NCBI GenBank assembly: GCA_951394045.1
Contig: OX596000.1
Span: 1,178,001 to 1,242,000 of the forward strand
Length of the DNA: 64,000 nt
From: Nitzschia sp. DOCU1
Taxonomy: Eukaryota; Bacillariophyta; Bacillariophyceae; Bacillariales; Bacillariaceae
Direction: 5' to 3'
Part shown: in pieces, positions 55,645 through 64,000 of the stretch
How the letters are laid out: each line of letters begins with the position of its first letter
How positions within the stretch are numbered: the first letter of the stretch is position 1
Notes under the pieces: generated by a model
Seen by the model: the letters and a program-made list of their open reading frames with translations, nothing else
Databases searched by the model: none
Told to the model about the DNA's origin: nothing
Made by a program: the position numbers and the translations under genes

Positions 55645-57070
55645 AGGGTGCGTTCTACCTCCTGAGGACTCGGCAGTATCAATTGCCTTGAGTCGACTTT
55701 CTCCTACGTGTGAATTTTATTAAATTTAGTTCCCTGTTTTGATTGTTATACCGACTACCAGCTTCAGTAAAAATGAATAGCGCTCTATTGTAGATTCCGG
55801 GCAATACCAAGAGTTGGACGAACGATTCTTGCGCGTCCTTGTTATCTTTTCAGATCAAAATAGTAGTATTCTACTAGTAGTGTTCCGTTGCTCTACTCTA
55901 GCTAACGCCCGAAGACCATTGCATGAGAGCTTCCTTCATTACTTTCCCCGTAGTGCAACATTACGTCTACTACAAGACAAGTCGTCCAGAAACTCTAATG
56001 GGTTGACGGACGAAGGCCGATCGATGCTAGTTTGGGTCTTGCGGGATAGGACGGCAGGCATGCGCGCGCCGACCGACCAAATTTTGAAGTGAGTGCGTTC
56101 ACCACACAGTGTATGTGCGCTGAGTTGGCGGAGGTTTCGAAATCGCGTGTTGATCAAAAATTGTGGACATGAAGACGCGTACTTTAAGAAATAAAGAGTT
56201 GAGACCGAGTATCTACCATTAATAATAGCAGGCCAGTTGATCCGCCGAGTTGATCCAAAACACCCGTGGCCATCGTCGTCGACCGTCGACGGTGACCCGT
56301 ACACGCCCGGGACCCCCGATAGCCCACCGCGCAAAAGGCTGTGCAGGCTGGCGTACCCCACGAGCCGGGCTATCGATGACGCCCAGAGAATATCTGCAAA
56401 AAAGACACTTGAAGTGCATGCAGACGCAGGCTATTAAACCGTAGCTTTTAAAACTACTAGCGCGAACCCTCCCTCCCTCCCAGTTGATCCAAAACACCCG
56501 TGGCCATCGTCGTCGACCGTCGACGGTGAACCGTACAAGCCCGGAACCCCCGATAGCCCACCGCGCGTTAGAAGAATGGCCGATTCTTTTCGCAAAAGAT
56601 TTCATCGACTCAACAAAAGAGGACATCTGCACTGGGTTTCTTCGGGGACTCGCGGATAATGCGGATACAAACGTTTTCGGACTTCAACCAGTAGTAGAGA
56701 GAGGTAATAGAAGCGTCAAAAACTGAACGCGGCCTATCGATTGGGATGGGTAAGCACCAGCCAATGTTCGGTTGAGTCGATTACTCTGCCTCGATGGTTG
56801 GACGGACGGACGGTAATTCTTCTGGCCGGACATATGGCAGACCATCTGCCTTCAACACCGTTTATTTGGAGAAGAAATGCTCTCAAGATTTCCCGTTGAC
56901 ATCATCTGCTCAGGCGAAGAGAGAATGCAGCGATGGTAGATGCCTGCCATGCCGCAGCCTTGCTACCTCTACCTAGCTTGTTTGCGTCCACTTACATAAC
57001 TTCTATTAGCAGCATCAGGCTTGCGTGAAAACGAAGATACAGTTGTCCACAAGAAATTGCCGAGCCAAGA
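55645..57070. other. intergenic with an 86-bp direct repeat
   Basis: No supported gene. It holds the duplicated block described at 56248-56566. Parts near 56040-56090 and 56780-56990 have short frames without domains. Confidence 0.45.
56248..56566 (+). repeat. 86-bp direct repeat pair
   Basis: 56248-56332 and 56481-56566 are near-identical direct copies beginning AGTTGATCCAAAACACC and containing the palindrome-like CGTCGTCGACCGTCGACGG. Differences are about five bases. The spacing is 233 bp. Origin unknown; possibly two solo ends of a transposon. Confidence 0.75.
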
Positions 57071-59570
57071 ATGAGAGGAGGACGATTTCGCGAGAAAAAA
57101 CCTGGAAGATATGGCGAGGAAGATGACGATGCAGTTTCTTCTTCTCTACAGCCCCACCTGAGAGCAACCACTCGTAAAGAAGCCGAACAAGTGGTGGCCG
57201 GCGCCGATGGTAATCAGAACACGGGAAACGAGGAGGACGTGGAAGAAGGACTCCACCAAGACGCAGTCCTCGGTGGTGCTCCTCCTCCTACAACTTCCAC
57301 CACGACGAATGCGACTACTATGGCTGCCACAACCACGACTATTCCAGTGGACGAGGACAATGTCCCAGCCGAACTGCAAGTGGATGGCTATGTTGTGGGC
57401 GAAACTCCGGGGCCGAGAAGGAAACCTGCCGCAGCACCTCCCATCGAAGCTACCGTGATTCAAAACGAAACCCAAGTGGAGGACATGGAGGCCCGAACAC
57501 GGCGATATTTGTGGTTAGTGATTGTTGTGCTTTTGCTAATTGCCTTGTCGATGGGTATCGCGTTACCTTTAACGGGCAAAGAGGATAGCGACATTGGACT
57601 AGAATCGTCTTCTCCAACCGCGGCGCCGGAGCTAAAAGATCCATGGCCGATTTTGCAGCCGATTATCGGAAACGATTTGGAGGATGGCAGCAGCGAGCAA
57701 AAGGCGTATCAATGGCTCACTATGGAGGACCAAAGCGGCATTTTGAACGACCCATACATTCCGGAATGGCGCATTGTACAACGATTTGTCCTTGCGAATC
57801 TTTTTCGCTACCAATGGAACTGGATGGTCGAACCAGCTTCGCTTTCTTTCCAAGGACAACGAGTGTACGTGGAAACAGAAGATCCCCTACGTTGACTCCG
57901 TGGGGGCTTTCATCGACGATTATAACGTTACATCACTTCAAGCTGGTGTTATTGAATGCGATGGTCAAGGGCGGGTCGAATCTCTTCGCATCGCGCAAAA
58001 CGGCCTCCAAGGTACTATATCAAGCGTTCTGAGATATCTTTCCGATCTCAAACAGCTGGATTTGTCAAGCAACTTTCTCGACCCTTCGCCACTACCATCT
58101 TGGTTGGTTGGTCTGACTAGGTTGGAATTGCTGGTTCTTACCGGATGTAGCCTACATGGAACTATTCCAACAGAGTTGGAATTGCTCACCAATCTTCATG
58201 ACCTTTGGCTATCGAGCAACTTATTGATTGGCACGATGCCTACTTTGCTTTGGAATTCTCTGTCCGAACTCCGCAGGTTTTCGTTTTATAACAACTTGTT
58301 GACAGGAACTCTTCCAAGCGAACTCGTTCAACTAACAAATTTGGAATTGATCGATTTGAGCGAAAATTACCTGAAAGGGACACTCCCTGACTCGTGGGAT
58401 CAGTTGACAAATGTGACGTTTGTGCACCTGGGTCGAAACGAACTAACTGGCACCCTCCCTCGCTATTGGAGGGAATGGTCCAATGTGAAGTTTGTGGAAC
58501 TTTACGACAACTATCTAACCGGTACACTTCCCGACTCTTGGAGTCAATGGACCGCCTTGACGGCATTGGCACTTCGTGGTAATGAATTCAATGGGACACT
58601 CCCTGACGCTTGGAGCCAGTGGTCAAAGATGGAGACTGTGACTCTATTCGATAACAAACTTACGGGCACACTTCCCGACTCTTGGGGTCAATGGTCCGCC
58701 CTGTTAAGTTTGGACCTTTCTCAAAATTTCTTCACTGGTCCACTACCTGATTCTTGGAAAGAATGGCCTCACGTAGAAATTGTTTATCTCTTCGAGAACT
58801 CTCTTTCTGGCACACTTCCCGACTCTTGGAGCCGATGGACCGGCTTGCATGGTTTGGAACTCTCTGGAAACGCCCTGGCCGGGACTCTCCCTAGCACATG
58901 GAGCGATTGGCCCAATGTGGAAATTGTGTCGCTTAACGACAACACTCTGACTGGCAAACTCCCCGATTCATGGAGTCGAATGAACTCCTTGTCAGAGTTG
59001 TACCTTTATCAAAATTTCTTCACTGGTCCCCTCCCTGACTCTTGGAAAGAATGGTCCAATGTAACGATTGTGTATCTGCAGGGTAACAATCTGGTAGGCA
59101 CACTTCCCGAATCTTGGAGTCAGTGGACTGCTTTGTCAGGGTTGTCTCTTCGAACAAACTTTTTGACCGGTACCCTTCCTTCCACTTGGAGTGCATGGTC
59201 AAGCGTGGACCTCGTGTATCTCCACGGTAACATTCTCGTTGGAACGCTTCCCAAGTCTTGGAATCAATGGTCCGCTTTGACGGCGTTGTCACTTGATGGT
59301 AATCTATTTACTGGGCCTCTACCTGACGCTTGGGGCCAATTGACCACCTTGGAATATGCTAGATTTTCCGACAACTTTCTGACCGGCACTCTCCCAAACA
59401 CATACGCGGCTTGGGAAAACATTCTTGAGGCCAATTTCTCGGCCAATTGTTTAGAAGGGACCGTCCCTTTGGAGTACGAACTTGAATGGACCTCTTTACA
59501 ATCAAATGTCTCCGAGGTGTTTGGAATTCAACGAGAGGATTGCAAGGAGGGCAACCAAACCAGTAGGTAG
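57071..59570 (+). pseudogene. membrane-anchored LRR protein, one frame break
   Basis: ATG 57071. The N-terminal part is cytoplasmic, Thr/Pro/Glu-rich; a TM helix is at about 146-167 (R-R-Y-L-W-L-V-I-V-V-L-L-L). A cap follows (Q-R-F-V-L-A-N-L / A-T-N-G-T-G-W). Then there are about 16-18 LRRs of 23-24 residues with the plant-type pattern L-x-L-x-x-N-x-L-x-G-T-L-P, many ending D-S-W-x-x-W. The frame switches at the T5 run 57801-57805, where one T too many (or two too few) is needed to join the parts. This type of TM-LRR protein is abundant in pennate diatoms. It is broken as written; a sequencing error is possible. A surface-receptor or adhesion role is inference. Confidence 0.7.
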
Positions 59571-60009
59571 AATTTGGTTTCTTGGTCGTTGATGGTGTTA
59601 ATGGGATTGGTAGCATCAGACGCAAGATTATGACAATCGCGATCGTAGTTTTGGAACTGTCAACTCTTCCGCCTTAGATTCAGCCATCATGATATTGCGT
59701 CCTATTTGCTTGAGTTATTGTCGCATTTTGTTCTTGTAGATCTATCGAAACACTTGCCCATTCCAAAAGAAATGGAGACTCAAAGCAAGATGGCGGGTAC
59801 CGGTAGTCCATCCTTGCGGAGAAATGAATGGTTCGCCCATTCACCGACCGTCGACGAACTGTCTGTCTGTCCGTTTTCGGAGATCTTCGTGCGCGCGCCG
59901 ATCGGAGAGGTCGAGGACTTGCTTTGACTACGTCGACCTAAAGAGTATCGAACGCGAGCGAGAAGCAAAAGGACAATCTGGATATCGGTGGTTATTGGGC
60001 GTATCTTGT
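59571..60009. other. intergenic, no supported gene
   Basis: 439 bp between the LRR gene and the left end of piggyBac-like element 3. Short frames only. Confidence 0.45.
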
Positions 60010-60256
60010 TAACCCCAATCAGGGTCAGGCCGTTTACAGACGATAGCGTCGATAAAAAATCGTCTATTAAAAATTTAGCTGTCTGTTAACTTCTTTATAG
60101 ACGATTTTTATAGACGATTTTTCTTAACCCATCCTTATCCCATCTTAACCCGTCTTAACCGAGTACTGACTTTTCACGTACCTCCTCTCCCTCCGACGCA
60201 AAAATCCTTCCACCAATGCTGCTTCCACAAATCGCAACTTTTCATCCTGGTGCACG

Positions 60257-60952
60257 ATGTCTTCCAACATGAATGATAGGTCGTATAACCCCTACGGCAT
60301 GGACTTTCTCGGTGCCGTAGAGTACGATCCGGACGTCGAACCCGATCCGATGGATGCGAAGGTTGCAGTGGCGATCCGGCTCTCGAACGAAGAGCAGAAC
60401 CATCGCACTGGTAAGAATGAGACCCTGGATAGGATCCAGGTCACCAACATCGGTGGCAACATTCGCATGTTCAGCGAGCCGGGTCCTGACCCTCGTTTTA
60501 TCACCTTCGACTTCCCCGATGAGATAACCGAGGAGGATGTTGTTGCTTTTCAGTTGTACTTGCGCAACTCAGGCAAGTTTTCAGCTGGCGCAACCTTGCC
60601 TCCAATCGATCAACCTGCTCCAAGCACCGCCACCACCGCCGTCCTTGCTGAGAAGCCATGCGACTATTGTCAACAGACCCCTTGCTTTGTGAACCAGGTT
60701 GTCGAGGGTTCGGGTGGTAAGACCATGTTCGAGTTCATCATCGCCGGCAAAGGCGATGACCTCAAGGAACAGGGTGTGCCAAATCACGAGATTCGCCACG
60801 TCCTCTATCGCGACGCAACTACCTTTATCAACGGTTATCTCGGTAAGGGTAAACGCAGAAAACTGCCTGTGTGCGTCGAGGGCGAGATTCGCGATTGTTT
60901 CCCATCGAAAGATGGTGTCTACACTGGGTTCAAGAAAGGTTTCTTGAACTAG
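60257..60952 (+). CDS. transposon accessory protein, longer paralogue
   Basis: 231 residues from ATG 60257, TAG 60950-60952. It has an extra 90-residue N-terminal region (acidic, with D-P-D-x-E-P-D-P and F-I-T-F-D-F-P-D-E) compared with the 146-residue homologue at 50561-51001. Cysteines are at 135, 138 and 143 (C-x2-C-x4-C), then 206 and 214 within L-G-K-G-x-R-x2-L-P-x-C-V-x2-E-I-x-D-C-x-P; the end is Y-T-G-F-K. The frame is intact. Function unknown. Confidence 0.75.
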   Translation: MSSNMNDRSYNPYGMDFLGAVEYDPDVEPDPMDAKVAVAIRLSNEEQNHRTGKNETLDRIQVTNIGGNIRMFSEPGPDPRFITFDFPDEITEEDVVAFQLYLRNSGKFSAGATLPPIDQPAPSTATTAVLAEKPCDYCQQTPCFVNQVVEGSGGKTMFEFIIAGKGDDLKEQGVPNHEIRHVLYRDATTFINGYLGKGKRRKLPVCVEGEIRDCFPSKDGVYTGFKKGFLN

Positions 60953-60989
60953 TAGTCCTCTGCTTTAGTAGTAGTAACAGTATTCTAGT

Positions 60990-63608
60990 TTATACAGTAA
61001 TACTTGGACTTTTATTCTTCTTCTTCCCCGGTCCGTGTAGTACTCTTAGTTGTACTAGCACCGGGTGTGACCTCTTCGGCCTTTTGCTTTTTCCACCCCA
61101 AATCTCCTGGCCTACCTCACTTCTTATTATGTCGTGGCAAGACATCGACTCTAGAAACAATTCATGGATCCTCCTTTTCGTTGAGAGAAGATGTTCATGG
61201 GTGTTTACCCCGCAAGTCACGCAGTGATAGACTGCCTTTCGGGTTCCAGCCGTCTTATCCTGCGCGAAATTCGCATCTGTTTTACAGACGATGCATCTAC
61301 CGCCCGCCCCTCTTGCCTCTACTAGTTTGCATTTTCTTGCAACGTTCGTAGTCGCCCTCGTCCCCTCCTGTACCCTTGTAGGATTTTCGATGCCTCTGTC
61401 GCGACCCACTGCGAAGGGCATGGGAGTGTTCAGTAGGTCGTCGGCCACCCAGTGATAGAATTCGTGGCGCTTGAAATTTGTCCTGCTAGGGCATTCGATC
61501 CTAGACATGTTCCACGCAATGTGAGAATTCAGGATCATGCAATCGACCACTGACAAGAAACTTCGCTTATACCATTTTTGAAAATGGCCTTTTCTTGCGA
61601 AGCCGCCATTGTGCAACCTTTGCTGGTCGCCCTTGTCCACCCCGAACATCGTTTGATGATACACCTTGAGCGGACGGGGAACAGGAAGAATGTGCAATGT
61701 TTTTCCATCTTGTCGCCTTGTTTCTTCGATGTTTAAATCAAGAATCGTCGTGCAGAGGCGGACGACCTTGTTGTCTTGCCATTGTAGGCAGACGACCTCG
61801 TTCGCCTTGTCGAATGCGATCACCATGTCACCTCGTTCGCTCTTGTTCCTCTCCATCGTCAAAACTTCCTTCGGCCATCCCGTCCTGTTCTGCCTTGTCG
61901 TACCGGTGCTGATATGGCCAACTCGGGGCACATGTAGCGATTGTCCATCGCTATGCATCGGCGACCGTGTAGGGAGTCGTTGGCGATGCCAGTCTCCATG
62001 ACGGCATTCACTACTGCCTTCTGCGTTGGCGGCAGCCCCTTGGCAGACGGATGGATATAGTTTTCCGCCGGATTTTTGCCTTGGTACACGTCCATGTGGT
62101 AGATTACATAGGACTTAGCATCGGCCAGGATGAAGAAATCGACCCGAAACTTCTGCGGCTTGTCCTTGTTGTATTGTCGTACAGGACAAAGCCGACTTCT
62201 GCACCCAACACCACCCTCGTCAAAGGTCAAATTTCCTGATTGAGTTGGTTCAAAACCTGCCAAAGTTGGTAGCACTTGTCGCCGCCGTAGCCTGCCACTT
62301 AGTTCATCGGATGGAAGGCACCCCTGATCTGTTTGAAACGATTGAGCGACATGTATTTGCTCGCCCAGCCCTTCGAGTCGTCGATCACTTTTGTCTTCCT
62401 GTCGGTGCCGTGTCCTGTATGGAGAACCCAGTCCTCATTCCGAAAGTACGCCATGTACCCACCACCGTCCTGTTCCTTGAGCGAGATTTTTAACATTATG
62501 CCGAAGAACCGCTTCATCTCCCACTCATCGACGTTCACCCACTTTTCCTTGCAATATGTTAGATTCTTGTCGCATTTTGGCTTGATTTGGACATGAAAAT
62601 AATCATTCGTCTCGGCGCAAAGCTTCCGGACAAACTGGGGAGTGAAGCCACCACAAATCTGAAAGCACTCAGTTGGCGTGCTAAATGACTCTGCAATGCC
62701 AGGTCGCAAGCCAGAAGGTCCATCATAGTCAACGTAGACAATGAGTCGGCAGCAGTCATCAAACTTGCGCGAGCGTAGAATCGAATGGGTGTCGCAGCCA
62801 CAATTGGATCCTCTTGTTGTTGTGTAGCTGTAGCACCGGCAGCAACGCCGTTCGTAGGTGTGGCCGCGAGTGGATTCCCAGGGAAGGACAATCTCAAAAG
62901 GTTGGGAATTCCTGCTGCTCCAACCTTGCTATATTCGTCAATAGCTATATGGAATAGCTCCTTCGTAGCATCGTCATTTGGGTACCATGAACGTAACAAC
63001 TGCCTGTCCACAGTTGGCGGCATGCCGATGGAATGTTTCGTCCAATCCACACGGAAACGCCCACCATTCTTGACTCTGTTGGGGCATTCCACAATGACCC
63101 CAACTAGAAACCCATTAACACCTTCAACTGGCGTGCCATTGACTGAAAATAACATGGATCCCGCAAGTAGCTTCTTTCCAGAGTACCGGTAGCGTTTGCG
63201 TTTGGGCTCGGTCTCTTCCGTTGTATCCCGGTATCGTTTGCGTTTGGGCTCGGTCTCTTCCGTTGTACCCGCGTTTTGAGCATTTGGAGCAGGAGGCTGC
63301 GGCACCGCGCCGGCAGAATCGTTGGGTTGCACCATCGGCGAGGCGTTTGCTTCATGATTATCAGCCTCTGCCATAGGCGATGAGGGTGGCATCGCTCGTA
63401 GGCTACCAGGATGAGTGTCTGGTGCTATTTCAGCGCGAATTGTTGAATTTGTAACGATAGTTTGGCCACCAGTAACTCGGGCCATGTAGTCATGAGTCGT
63501 AAATTGCAACACGTCAATCTCCTTCCGTACTATCTCCCCTTGGAGAGGAGATGAAGGACAGGAAAATTGAAGATCCACAGAGTTCAGGGAGCCGACGGAC
63601 ATGGTCAT
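60990..63608 (-). pseudogene. piggyBac-like transposase of element 3, multiply frameshifted
   Basis: Read from about 63608 downwards in successive frames, with breaks near 62780, 62240 and 61900 and a stop at 62299-62301 (after G-A-F-H-P-M-N). The N-terminal domain shares K-K-x-L-A-G-S-x-L-x-S-V-x-G and H-S-I-G-M-P-P with element 2. The start is uncertain (63608 and 63698 are candidates). A duplicated 13-residue unit T-E-E-T-E-P-K-R-K-R-Y-R occurs near 63190-63280. The triad is visible: F-D-E-G-G, A-M-D-N-R and W-Q-D-N-K. The C-terminal Cys-rich domain is present (C-I-V-C, then C-V-T-C and H-E-H). This copy keeps the roughly 95-codon middle segment missing from element 2. Confidence 0.75.
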
Positions 63609-63797
63609 CTCTCTCAAGTTTTGAAATTTTGATGCCGACAGGTGAAATTTCGAGTGGTGCTGGTGCAATGGTATACCGGATTGAGGAAAGGCGGTCATGA
63701 CATGACCTACACAAAATCGCACGAGCTTTCCACTGGTCATGTCGGTTTTGTCGAGAAATGGATTTACCACGAGATAAGAGGAGACGAAGTTTTAATA

Positions 63798-63843
63798 GAC
63801 GCTATAGCGTCTGTAAAAAATTAACAGACGCTATAGCGTCTGT
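63798..63843. other. two subterminal palindromes, right end of element 3
   Basis: GACGCTATAGCGTC at 63798-63811 and ACAGACGCTATAGCGTCTGT at 63824-63843, separated by an A/T tract. The core matches GACRCTATAGYGTC of elements 1 and 2. Confidence 0.8.
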
Positions 63844-64000
63844 AGAACTAATTGGCGTTAATACTACCATAGTTGAGAGGTGGCGCCGTTGGCCCACTCC
63901 AGTTGTCTGCTGGTGGCGGCGTGCTGCTGGCCAGCAACGGGGGTAGTAGAGCGGCGGTAGTGGACGCTCCGCCCTGGTGGTACTCCATGGTCATTTCGTC

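Larger units (their letters stand above)
60010..63861 (-). mobile_element. piggyBac-like element 3, diverged, two genes
   Basis: TTAA at 60010-60013 and 63858-63861; ends TTAACCCCAATCAG and (complement) TTAACGCCAATTAG. The right end carries two palindromes GACGCTATAGCGTC (63798-63811 and within 63824-63843). The left end carries related ACAGACGATAGCGTCGAT and iterated TAGACGATTTTT. It encodes the accessory ORF (plus) and a broken transposase (minus), tail to tail with 37 bp between stop codons. It is inverted relative to elements 1 and 2 and clearly more distant from them in sequence. Confidence 0.8.

Overview
The window looks like nuclear DNA of a diatom, probably a raphid pennate; this is inference from gene content, not a database match. 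Supporting signs are short (about 75-165 nt) GT-AG introns, a TIC22-like plastid import protein with a signal peptide followed by an A-x-A-F plastid motif, a DUR3-type urea symporter, a tandem bZIP factor, front-end-like desaturases, a membrane-anchored LRR protein of the kind common in pennate diatoms, and a secreted protein with Pro-Ser-Met spacer repeats. All coordinates and splice sites were read by eye.

Layout. 1-1560: 5' part of an IQ-motif protein running off the left edge. 2.8-6.8 kb: a Penelope-like retroelement (PLE) between two 302-bp direct repeats. 7.2-7.9 kb: a Harbinger-like MITE. 8.2-38.3 kb: the host gene block. It holds a secreted protein, a J-domain/X-domain protein, two head-to-head desaturase paralogues, three minus-strand members of a four-TM 'SVGLFRY' family with other genes between them, a double-bZIP factor, the TIC22-like protein, a TPR membrane protein, an FMN alpha-hydroxyacid oxidase and a methyltransferase. 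39.3-40.1 kb: a decayed, rearranged relative of the TPR gene. 40.4-41.9 kb: an unknown membrane protein.

43.0-51.2 kb: two related piggyBac-like elements in tandem, each bounded by TTAA. The first is internally deleted and carries a nested 913-bp transposon; the second carries a broken DDE transposase and an intact convergent accessory ORF. 51.4-52.5 kb: a 1.1-kb fold-back element. 53.3-55.6 kb: DUR3. 57.1-59.6 kb: a frameshifted LRR gene. 60.0-63.9 kb: a third, more diverged piggyBac-like element with the same two-gene plan.

The strongest candidate for something undescribed is this two-gene piggyBac-like family. Each gene-bearing copy pairs a DDE transposase with a small convergent ORF sharing a C-x2-C-x4-C cluster and a LGKG-x-R...LP-x-CV...EI-x-DC...YTGFK tail. 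The ends carry palindromes with the same core, GACRCTATAGYGTC, although the surrounding sequence has diverged. In both gene-bearing copies the transposase is broken while the accessory frame stays open.
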